Below, piece after piece: positions 1 through 5,722 of a stretch of 5,722 nt of DNA. The position numbers and the translations under genes are program-made. Origin of the DNA: an uncultured Bacteroidota bacterium (GTDB taxonomy: Bacteria > Bacteroidota > Bacteroidia > 2-12-FULL-35-15); the NCBI GenBank assembly GCA_903881065.1, contig CAIRRW010000402.1, forward strand, positions 1 to 5,722, in the 5' to 3' direction. The notes below the pieces were generated by a model. It saw only the letters and a program-made list of their open reading frames with translations. It made no database searches and was not told the DNA's origin. Within the stretch, counting starts at the first letter, position 1; each line of letters starts with the position of its first letter.

Positions 1-577
1 CTGGAATATTTAAATTGGTTTCAAATGTTTTTATGGTGTATGTTTGAGTGGAGCCATCTTTCATCAACATCTTTACACTTGATATCTGCTTTTTCGTTTT
101 ATCAATAAATAATTTAGAAGTATGGAACTTTTTCTTGTCAGGATTTAAAGGAAATAAACTGATCGTTTGAGTTGTAGCATCCTCGCCATCAAATTTATAT
201 TTATATCCTTTTTCATAAATTGTGAAAATTGTAGAAGGGTTTAAACCATCATCTCCACCAGCTTCCATATCTTTTATTTGCACTTCGTTGGCATCCTTTA
301 TGAAATCCCAAACTGTTTTTCCATCACAAAATATATTATGCCCTGGAATTTCCAATTTATATTTGGTTCCTTTGGTTTGTATTTTGCCATTTTGAGTATC
401 CTTTGTTTTATCTTTCTTTTCATTTACAAAAGCAAATTCAGCTTTAATGGAAGTATATGCTTTTGTTTTGGCACTTAATTCATCCAGTATTTTCTTTGCC
501 TGAGCATCATTTTGTGCGTTCGCATTAATGCTGATTAAACCAATTATTGCAATCGCAAATATTTTCCTTAGTAACAT
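1..577 (-). CDS. lolA: LolA-like outer-membrane lipoprotein carrier protein, C-terminus cut by window edge
   Basis: LolA-family proteins are periplasmic chaperones that take lipoproteins from the LolCDE transporter at the inner membrane and carry them to the outer membrane. The frame gives 192 residues and runs off the left edge. Family members are usually a little over 200 residues, so roughly 20 are probably missing. Residues 1-21 form a signal peptide: Arg4-Lys5, a hydrophobic core at 6-17, and a likely cleavage ANA|Q after Ala21. The mature part has the family pattern of a helical start (AKKILDELSAKTKAYTSIKA, 27-46) followed by beta-strands, including KTVWDF (87-92) and a C-terminal strand pair near SKLFIDKTKKQISSVKM (154-170). 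The ATG is the first in its frame, since the ftsK stop lies in the same frame only four codons upstream. The 12-bp gap (AAAGAAAGAAAT) has no clear Shine-Dalgarno, so translation is probably coupled to ftsK. The assignment rests on overall pattern and on the ftsK neighbour; sequence similarity within LolA is low. Confidence 0.88.
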   Translation of the reverse strand, partial: MLLRKIFAIAIIGLISINANAQNDAQAKKILDELSAKTKAYTSIKAEFAFVNEKKDKTKDTQNGKIQTKGTKYKLEIPGHNIFCDGKTVWDFIKDANEVQIKDMEAGGDDGLNPSTIFTIYEKGYKYKFDGEDATTQTISLFPLNPDKKKFHTSKLFIDKTKKQISSVKMLMKDGSTQTYTIKTFETNLNIP

Positions 578-589
578 ATTTCTTTCTTT

Positions 590-3076
590 TTATTTGTTAT
601 ACGACTCTTTCAAAAACTGGTCCAAAGATAACATATCTTTTATTAATACTTCACGTGCCTTTGAACCTTCAAATGGACCAATGATACCTGCCGACTCCAA
701 TTGATCAACAATCCGGCCAGCTCTGTTATATCCCAATTTCAATCTGCGTTGTAATAATGAGGCAGAACCTTGTTGTGTCTGAACAACAATTTCTGCGGCT
801 TGTTTAAAGAATGCATCACGTTGTGACGGGTCATCATCCTTGCCTCCGCTCCCTTCACCATTTTCATCCACGTATTCAGGTAACATAAACGCAGTAGGAT
901 AGCTGCGTTGACTGCCAATAAAATCACATATCTTATCCACTTCAGGAGTATCTACAAAAGCACATTGCAGACGAATTAAATCATTTCCTGTAGAAAGCAA
1001 CATATCTCCTCTGCCTATCAATTGGTCTGCTCCACCCGAATCAAGAATAGTTCTCGAATCTATTTTTGAAGTAACACGGAAAGCAATCCTTGCAGGGAAA
1101 TTTGCTTTAATGGTACCGGTAATAATATTTACCGATGGTCGTTGAGTTGCAATTATTAAATGTATTCCGATAGCACGCGCAAGCTGTGCAAGCCTTGCAA
1201 TAGGTGTTTCCACTTCCTTGCCTGCTGTCATAATTAAATCGGCAAACTCATCCACCACCAATACAATGTATGGTAGAAATTTATGTCCGTTATTTGGATT
1301 TAATTTTCTGGAAATAAATTTCGCATTGTATTCACGAAGGTTACGCACTTCTGCATCTTTCAATAAATCATATCGCTGATCCATCTCTATACATAAGGAG
1401 TTTAGCGTATGCACCACTTTTTTAGTGTCTGTAATAATAGCATCTGCACTATCAGGAAGTTTTGCAAGATAATGACGTTCTATCTTGTTGAACAATGTCA
1501 ACTCTACTTTTTTCGGGTCAACAAGCACAAATTTAATTTGTGATGGATGTTTTTTATATAGCAATGAAACAAGTACTGCATTCAACCCAACCGACTTCCC
1601 TTGCCCTGTAGCACCAGCCATCAGCAAGTGAGGCATCTTTGCTAAATCAGTAATAAAAATTTCATTACTGATCGTTTTACCCAATGCAATCGGTAAATCC
1701 ATTTTAGTATTTTGGAACTTTTCCGAAGCAAGCAAAGTACGCATTGGTACCATTTCTGGGTTAAGATTAGGAACCTCAATCCCGATAGTTCCTTTACCAG
1801 GCATTGGTGCAATGATACGAATTCCCAGTGCCGAAAGACTTAACGCAATATCATCCTCCAGGTTTTTTATCTTAGAAATACGCACACCCGGCGCAGGTAT
1901 AATCTCGTAGAGTGTAACGGTTGGTCCAACAGTTGCCAATATCTTAGTGATCTCTATTCCATAATCACCAAGTGTTTTAAGGATACGGTCTTTATTTGCG
2001 GTCAGTTCTTCTGTATTAATTACAATATCTTTTGAGCCTCCATAATCTTCAAGCAAATCAATAGGAGGAAACTGATAGGTAGATAAATCCAATGTCGGGT
2101 CATACTCTCCTACCTGCGCTTTCAGCGCTTCGGCAATTTGCTCGGGAGTTAATTCTTCGGCTTTGTTTTCAATGATACCAGCATTTTCCAATGTGAACGG
2201 TACGGCATCCGTTTCCGAAGATAATACCAGAGGTTCATTATTTACATGCTTTTCAATGTCTTCAATAATATCATGTTTGGTGTCATTCGTAATTTCAAAA
2301 ACATCAGATTTTATATCTTCCGGTTTATCTTTTATCGTGTTTTTTATCTCTAGTTTAGCTTCTTCTTTTAAATCAGATTCTTCAGTTTCTTCTTCAATTT
2401 CAGGTCGTACTTTATTCCTCTTAAAGGCAATATTGTAGGTAACTACAAGAAACACTACAAAGGTAAATCCAAGTAAAACTCCTGTACCTATAGTTCCTAA
2501 GAAATCATTTAAAACATTACTTATAACATAACCGAATGCTCCTCCAGGGAATAAATGAGAATCACGGAAAATATACCCACTTCCGATGGATAAAAACAAT
2601 AGCCAGAAAAAGCTGTTTGCATATATTTTTCCAAGATTAATTTTCTCAATATTTAATAAAATTTTAATTCCAATTATGAAGAACACTAATGGGAAAATGT
2701 AGGACGCAAGTCCAAACCATTTATAAATAAAAATGTGGGAAAGCAATGCACCTGCCTTTCCTAGCCAGTTTTCAACTTTAATATCCGGTGAAAATAAATT
2801 GCCAACTACTGCACTGTAATCATTCTGCCAGGTGAAAATAAATGAAGCAAAAGCAATGGTAAGGTATACAGAAAATAAAAGAAGCGTCAACCCAAATATT
2901 TTCTGAAACCGTTCGTCATATGCAAAGGCAAAAAAATTACTTATTCGAAGGCGCAGTCCTTTTTGGGGAGTGCCTGATTGAACTTTCTCTTTTTTAGGTT
3001 TGTTCTCCGAAGATTTTGAATTCTCCTTGTTATCCCTTACGGTGTTCTTAATTGTATTTTTTTTAGGCTCAGCCAT
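590..3076 (-). CDS. ftsK: DNA translocase FtsK (FtsK/SpoIIIE family)
   Basis: FtsK is a septum-anchored hexameric ATPase that pumps chromosomal DNA during division and activates XerCD recombination at dif. The protein is complete at 828 residues. A basic, Lys-rich N-terminus (1-50) precedes about four membrane segments (near 59-83, 108-141 as one or two spans, 153-170 and 193-218). An acidic Glu/Lys-rich linker follows (about 220-330), much shorter than in E. coli FtsK. The motor shows Walker A GATGQGKS (488-495, Lys494), Walker B VLVVDEFADL (605-614, Asp609-Glu610) and the conserved IIATQRPSVNIITGTIKANF (641-660). A C-terminal gamma winged helix follows a linker (about 770-812); its GYNRAGRIVDQLE (782-794) is the helix that reads KOPS-type polarity sequences in studied homologues. 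An in-frame TAA abuts the ATG, so this is the first possible start. No Shine-Dalgarno is visible, only A/T-rich leader. It probably leads an operon with lolA. Confidence 0.98.
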   Translation of the reverse strand: MAEPKKNTIKNTVRDNKENSKSSENKPKKEKVQSGTPQKGLRLRISNFFAFAYDERFQKIFGLTLLLFSVYLTIAFASFIFTWQNDYSAVVGNLFSPDIKVENWLGKAGALLSHIFIYKWFGLASYIFPLVFFIIGIKILLNIEKINLGKIYANSFFWLLFLSIGSGYIFRDSHLFPGGAFGYVISNVLNDFLGTIGTGVLLGFTFVVFLVVTYNIAFKRNKVRPEIEEETEESDLKEEAKLEIKNTIKDKPEDIKSDVFEITNDTKHDIIEDIEKHVNNEPLVLSSETDAVPFTLENAGIIENKAEELTPEQIAEALKAQVGEYDPTLDLSTYQFPPIDLLEDYGGSKDIVINTEELTANKDRILKTLGDYGIEITKILATVGPTVTLYEIIPAPGVRISKIKNLEDDIALSLSALGIRIIAPMPGKGTIGIEVPNLNPEMVPMRTLLASEKFQNTKMDLPIALGKTISNEIFITDLAKMPHLLMAGATGQGKSVGLNAVLVSLLYKKHPSQIKFVLVDPKKVELTLFNKIERHYLAKLPDSADAIITDTKKVVHTLNSLCIEMDQRYDLLKDAEVRNLREYNAKFISRKLNPNNGHKFLPYIVLVVDEFADLIMTAGKEVETPIARLAQLARAIGIHLIIATQRPSVNIITGTIKANFPARIAFRVTSKIDSRTILDSGGADQLIGRGDMLLSTGNDLIRLQCAFVDTPEVDKICDFIGSQRSYPTAFMLPEYVDENGEGSGGKDDDPSQRDAFFKQAAEIVVQTQQGSASLLQRRLKLGYNRAGRIVDQLESAGIIGPFEGSKAREVLIKDMLSLDQFLKESYNK

Positions 3077-3100
3077 TTATTTTAATTCAAAATTTAATAT

Positions 3101-3129
3101 CAAAAATCGAAATTACTTTAGATTACAAA
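3101..3129 (-). promoter_or_regulatory. weak Bacteroidota-type promoter candidate for ftsK-lolA
   Basis: Reading leftward, TTTG (3126-3129) is followed after 17 bp by GATTTTTG (3101-3108). The latter matches the Bacteroidota -7 consensus TAnnTTTG at all positions but the first. The known spacing is nearer 20 bp, so the fit is imperfect. The distance to the ftsK ATG, about 25 bp, is reasonable. A/T-rich DNA yields such matches by chance; this is only the best candidate seen. Confidence 0.22.
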
Positions 3130-3147
3130 GTGAAGTACATAATTAAA

Positions 3148-3157
3148 ATAATATTAT
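3148..3157. repeat. 10-bp A/T-only perfect palindrome
   Basis: ATAATATTAT reads the same on both strands. It lies about 70 bp upstream of the ftsK start and 11 bp from the DnaA-box sequence. It could be an operator or an easily melted spot, but short A/T palindromes arise readily by chance in DNA of this composition. Confidence 0.3.
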
Positions 3158-3168
3158 AAACGTTGAGT

Positions 3169-3177
3169 TGTGGATAA
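3169..3177 (-). promoter_or_regulatory. perfect DnaA-box sequence (TTATCCACA)
   Basis: The minus strand reads TTATCCACA, the 9-bp consensus bound by the replication initiator DnaA. It sits in non-coding DNA 93 bp upstream of the ftsK start. A weaker relative, TTATTAACA (7 of 9), occurs on the plus strand at 3230-3238. One perfect box does not make an origin. It could instead let DnaA time ftsK transcription, or be chance: one such match is expected on either strand about every 130 kb in random DNA. Confidence 0.4.
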
Positions 3178-3183
3178 CAAAAT

Positions 3184-3195
3184 AAAATCGATTTT
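3184..3195. repeat. 12-bp perfect palindrome AAAATCGATTTT
   Basis: The sequence is self-complementary over 12 bp and lies 6 bp beyond the DnaA-box sequence. It has the size and symmetry of an operator for a dimeric regulator, but nothing identifies which one. The following CCATTTATTGG (3202-3212) has only outer CCA/TGG symmetry. Confidence 0.35.
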
Positions 3196-3247
3196 GGTTT
3201 ACCATTTATTGGAAATATCTCGTAGTGAGTTATTAACATTTTATACG

Positions 3248-3273
3248 TTGACTGATTTGGAAAGAAAAGTCAA
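3248..3273. repeat. spaced inverted repeat TTGACT / AGTCAA
   Basis: The 6-bp arms TTGACT (3248-3253) and AGTCAA (3268-3273) are perfect complements with a 14-bp spacer. The arms stand 20 bp apart from start to start, about two helical turns, as for a dimeric protein site. It lies just before the 21-bp repeat array. There is no second copy in the window to support it. Confidence 0.25.
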
Positions 3274-3297
3274 ATAAGACCAAAATTCATTATAATG

Positions 3298-3528
3298 TTA
3301 AGGTAATACAGTACTATCTCAAGATAGTATGGTATAACCTTAAGAGAATACAGTATAATCTTGAGAGAATACAGTACAACCTTAAGATAGTATGGTGTAA
3401 TCCTCAGAGAATACCGTATAACCTTCAGAGAATACAGTATAACTTTGAGAGAATACGGTATAAGCTTCAGACAGTATGGTGTAATCCTCAGAGAATATGG
3501 TATAACCTTCAGGTTATACTGGATTATT
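3298..3528. repeat. tandem array of 11 contiguous 21-bp repeats
   Basis: Units start at 3298, 3319, 3340, 3361, 3382, 3403, 3424, 3445, 3466, 3487 and 3508, each exactly 21 bp with no insertions or spacers. The commonest unit has the core AGAGAATACAGTATAACC, preceded by TTA, TTG, TTC or CTC. Units 2, 5 and 9 form a second class in which the core middle reads AGTATGG instead of AATACAG. Unit 1 is divergent and unit 11 is decayed after its first five bases, which fits flanks decaying while the middle is kept alike by slippage or recombination. Frames stay open through the array on both strands but lack start codons. Function unknown. Confidence 0.95.
3500..3519. repeat. hairpin at the distal end of the repeat array
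   Basis: GTATAACC (3500-3507, end of repeat unit 10) and GGTTATAC (3512-3519, within decayed unit 11) are perfect 8-bp complements around a TTCA loop. In RNA two G-U pairs could lengthen the stem. No T-run follows (next bases TGGATTATTG), so it is not a normal intrinsic terminator. It may be a partly inverted repeat unit or a structural end of the array. Confidence 0.5.
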
Positions 3529-3676
3529 GTCTTCGTGAGTGTTTTTTACGGACAAACCTTTCCTTCCCAAAATTATTCTTTTAAATAATAAGAAGAGAAT
3601 TACAACCTGCCTTCGTAATTCTTAATATATTTAACCCATCTTTTAAAATAGTACTCCTCACAATTAAATTAACAGC

Positions 3677-5722
3677 ATGAAAAAACTACTTTCCCTTATC
3701 ATCTTCCTCCACACCATAACTTCTATTAGCGCACAACAAACCAATTTTTCCAAATACGTCGATCCGATGATAGGCACAGGCGGGCACGGGCACACATTTC
3801 CCGGTGCCACCGTTCCCTTCGGCATGGTTCAGCTATCACCCGATACCCGCATTGACGGAAGTTGGGATGGCTGCAGCGGCTATCATTACAGCGATTCCGT
3901 TATCTATGGATTTTCGCACACACACCTTAGCGGCACAGGTTGCAGCGATTACGGCGACATACTTTTAATGCCAATGACAACAGCTCCCAATGCCGAAATC
4001 AACAATTATTCCTCCCGATTTACACATTCCAAAGAAAAGACAACTGCAGGATATTATTCCGTAAAACTAAACAATGGTATCAATGTCGAGTTGACAACTA
4101 CCACACGCACAGGACTTCATAAATACACATTTCCTGACAATGCAACTCCATGGGTAATTCTTGATCTTTCTCATCGCGATAAAACATTGGAAGCATCATT
4201 AAAGGTAGTCAGCAAAACAGAGGTAGAAGGCATGAGACGAAGCCAGGCATGGGCAACCGACCAGCATATTTACTTCGTAGCTCGTTTCTCCGAACCCTTT
4301 GAAGAACAAAAACAAATGGAAAAAACAGGTGAAAACAACATCAATAAACATGCCTTCCGCTTCGCGAAAACAAGCCAACCAATATTCGTAAAAGTAGGCA
4401 TCTCCACAGTGAGTATCGAAGGAGCAAGGAGAAACCTCGATACCGAATTAACCGATTTTGATTTCGATAAAACAAAAATCAATGCAGAAAATCTCTGGAA
4501 CAAAGAGCTTGGCAAAATAGAAGTAACAACAGATGACAAGGACAAACTCAAAATATTTTATACCGCCTTATATCATTCTATGATTCAGCCTAACGTAGCT
4601 TCTGATGTGGATGGCATGTACCGTGGGCGCGATAATAAAATACACAAAGCCGAAGGTTATACCTATTATTCTGTGTTTTCGCTTTGGGATACCTTCCGTG
4701 CCGCGCATCCTTTATATACGATAATAGATAGGAAAAGAACATTGGATTTTATAAAGACATTTCTGGCGCAATATAAAGAAGGAGGTCGTTTGCCCGTATG
4801 GGAACTGGCAAGCAACGAAACCGACTGCATGATTGGATATCATTCGGTAAGTGTAATTGCTGATGCTGCCATAAAAGGTATAACTGATTTTGATATGAAT
4901 TATGCTCTCGAAGCAATGAAACACTCTGCAAATTATGATCATTTCGGGCTGCCTGAATATATTGACCATGGATTTGTTTCCGTTGAAGATGATAAAGAAA
5001 GCGTTTCTAAAACTGTTGAATATGCATACGACGATTGGTGCATAGCCCAAATGGCTAAACTGTTGAACAAGCAGAACGATTATACTACATATAGTAACAG
5101 GGCACAATATTGGAAAAATGTATTTGATACCGAAAGTAACTTCATGCGCCCCAGAAAGAATGGCGGGTGGCTTTCTCCCTTTGAGCCTCGTGAAGTAAAT
5201 AATTATTATACCGAAGGCAATGCATGGCAATATTCCTTATTCGTTCCGCAGGATATTCCCTGTTTAATAAAAATGATGGGAGGAGAAGACAAGTTTGATA
5301 AAAAACTGGATGAACTATTTACCACTACAACCAAAACAACCGGCCGCGAACAGGCTGACATTTCCGGTTTGATTGGGCAATATGCCCATGGCAACGAACC
5401 AAGTCATCACATGGCATATCTATATAATTACATAGGCAAATCCTATAAAACGCAGGAAAGAGTACATCAAATAGTAAAGGATTTCTATAGCGCATCACCT
5501 GACGGATTGATTGGTAATGAGGATTGCGGACAAATGAGTGCTTGGTATGTTCTTGGTTCGATAGGGATTTATGAAGTAACACCGGGTTCTGCCAATTATA
5601 TGATAGGCACACCTTCCTTTAATAAAGTAAAAATAAACATGGAGAATGGGAAAGCCTTTACAATTAATGCCCCTGTAGTTTCAAATAGTAACCTATATAT
5701 TCAATCGGCTACTAAAAATGGA
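3677..5722 (+). CDS. secreted GH92-family exo-alpha-mannosidase, C-terminus cut by window edge
   Basis: GH92 enzymes are calcium-dependent, inverting exo-alpha-mannosidases that trim mannose from N-glycans or yeast mannan, usually in the periplasm or outside the cell. The frame gives 682 residues and leaves the window still open; relatives are about 750, so some tens of residues are missing. Residues 1-19 form a signal peptide (Lys2-Lys3, hydrophobic core, ISA|Q) with no lipobox. Family marks follow in order: DPMIGTGGHGHTFPGATVPF (29-48) and GFSHTHLSGTGC (78-89) in the N-terminal beta-sandwich domain. In the (alpha/alpha)6 catalytic domain come SLWDTFRAAHPL (335-346), NYYTEGNAWQYS (509-520), HGNEPSHHMAYLY (571-583) and GNEDCGQMSAWYV (613-625). 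By family analogy Glu513 is the likely general acid, and Asp616 belongs to the general-base/calcium region. An in-frame TAA four codons upstream fixes this ATG as the first; no Shine-Dalgarno is seen. The linkage preference is not certain. Confidence 0.96.
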   Translation, partial: MKKLLSLIIFLHTITSISAQQTNFSKYVDPMIGTGGHGHTFPGATVPFGMVQLSPDTRIDGSWDGCSGYHYSDSVIYGFSHTHLSGTGCSDYGDILLMPMTTAPNAEINNYSSRFTHSKEKTTAGYYSVKLNNGINVELTTTTRTGLHKYTFPDNATPWVILDLSHRDKTLEASLKVVSKTEVEGMRRSQAWATDQHIYFVARFSEPFEEQKQMEKTGENNINKHAFRFAKTSQPIFVKVGISTVSIEGARRNLDTELTDFDFDKTKINAENLWNKELGKIEVTTDDKDKLKIFYTALYHSMIQPNVASDVDGMYRGRDNKIHKAEGYTYYSVFSLWDTFRAAHPLYTIIDRKRTLDFIKTFLAQYKEGGRLPVWELASNETDCMIGYHSVSVIADAAIKGITDFDMNYALEAMKHSANYDHFGLPEYIDHGFVSVEDDKESVSKTVEYAYDDWCIAQMAKLLNKQNDYTTYSNRAQYWKNVFDTESNFMRPRKNGGWLSPFEPREVNNYYTEGNAWQYSLFVPQDIPCLIKMMGGEDKFDKKLDELFTTTTKTTGREQADISGLIGQYAHGNEPSHHMAYLYNYIGKSYKTQERVHQIVKDFYSASPDGLIGNEDCGQMSAWYVLGSIGIYEVTPGSANYMIGTPSFNKVKINMENGKAFTINAPVVSNSNLYIQSATKNG

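Larger units (their letters stand above)
3077..3676. other. 600-bp divergent intergenic region, A/T-rich, no convincing gene
   Basis: This stretch separates the starts of two divergent genes, so it must hold the promoters for both. No frame with a start codon of useful length lies in it on either strand. From left to right it contains a weak promoter-like sequence for ftsK, a 10-bp A/T palindrome, a perfect DnaA-box sequence, a 12-bp palindrome, a spaced inverted repeat and the 21-bp repeat array. About 150 bp of plain A/T-rich leader follow up to the mannosidase start. No tRNA, known riboswitch or clear intrinsic terminator was recognised. Confidence 0.85.

Noticed and set aside
278..478. 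66-residue plus-strand frame
   Set aside because: It is antisense to lolA, and its hydrophobic look comes from reading A-rich codons backward.
933..941. TTATCCACT, 8 of 9 match to a DnaA box
   Set aside because: It lies inside ftsK and encodes conserved protein sequence (VDK region); one such near-match in a gene this long is unremarkable.
2163..2438. 91-residue plus-strand frame rich in Ser and Phe
   Set aside because: It is the antisense of the Glu/Lys-rich FtsK linker; GAA, AAA and GAT codons read backward give Ser/Phe/Ile-rich frames.
3248..3276. TTGACT as a sigma-70 -35 box
   Set aside because: At 17-bp spacing the -10 position reads CAAATA, a poor match, and Bacteroidota primary sigma factors use a different consensus.
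3298..3528. CRISPR array
   Set aside because: The 21-bp units abut with no spacers between them, and no cas gene is present.
3576..3594. TTCTT/AAGAA hairpin as a terminator
   Set aside because: The stem is only 5 A/T-rich pairs with a 9-nt loop and no T-run, and it lies upstream of the mannosidase start where no transcript clearly ends.
3626..3633. TATATTTA as a -7 promoter element for the mannosidase
   Set aside because: It misses the final G of TAnnTTTG and no TTTG lies about 20 bp upstream, so the promoter of this gene is left unassigned.
4712..5230. 172-residue open frame on the minus strand
   Set aside because: It lies wholly antisense to the GH92 gene, whose catalytic motifs are intact. 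Its product shows no recognisable domain and it has no supporting start signal.

Overview
The window looks like chromosomal DNA from a low-GC member of the Bacteroidota. Three things point there. An ftsK-lolA gene pair is common in that phylum. Start codons lack Shine-Dalgarno sequences and sit behind A/T-rich leaders. Two exported proteins have signal peptides ending in Ala followed by Gln (ANA|Q, ISA|Q), which is frequent in these bacteria. The genus cannot be told from the sequence.

Layout. Positions 1-577 (minus) hold most of a LolA-type periplasmic lipoprotein carrier gene, cut by the left edge. Only 12 bp separate it from ftsK (590-3076, minus), a complete 828-residue DNA translocase. 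The two read leftward as an operon. Positions 3077-3676 are a 600-bp A/T-rich divergent intergenic region. It holds small palindromes, a perfect DnaA-box sequence and an array of 21-bp direct repeats. Positions 3677-5722 (plus) hold a secreted GH92-family alpha-mannosidase, open to the right edge and lacking its C-terminal part.

How the parts relate. FtsK (chromosome segregation at the septum) and LolA (delivery of lipoproteins to the outer membrane) are envelope and division housekeeping genes. The mannosidase is an accessory glycan-degrading enzyme read in the opposite direction. No SusC/SusD pair or regulator is visible, so membership in a polysaccharide utilisation locus cannot be claimed.

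Most unusual part. Positions 3298-3528 carry ten good copies and one decayed copy of a 21-bp unit with no spacers. Units 3-6 appear to have been duplicated as a block into units 7-10. The period equals two turns of B-DNA, and several units share a short dyad with a variable centre. Reading frames stay open through the array on both strands but have no start codon. I read it as non-coding and do not know its function. A binding-site array, an iteron-like element or a neutral minisatellite are all possible.
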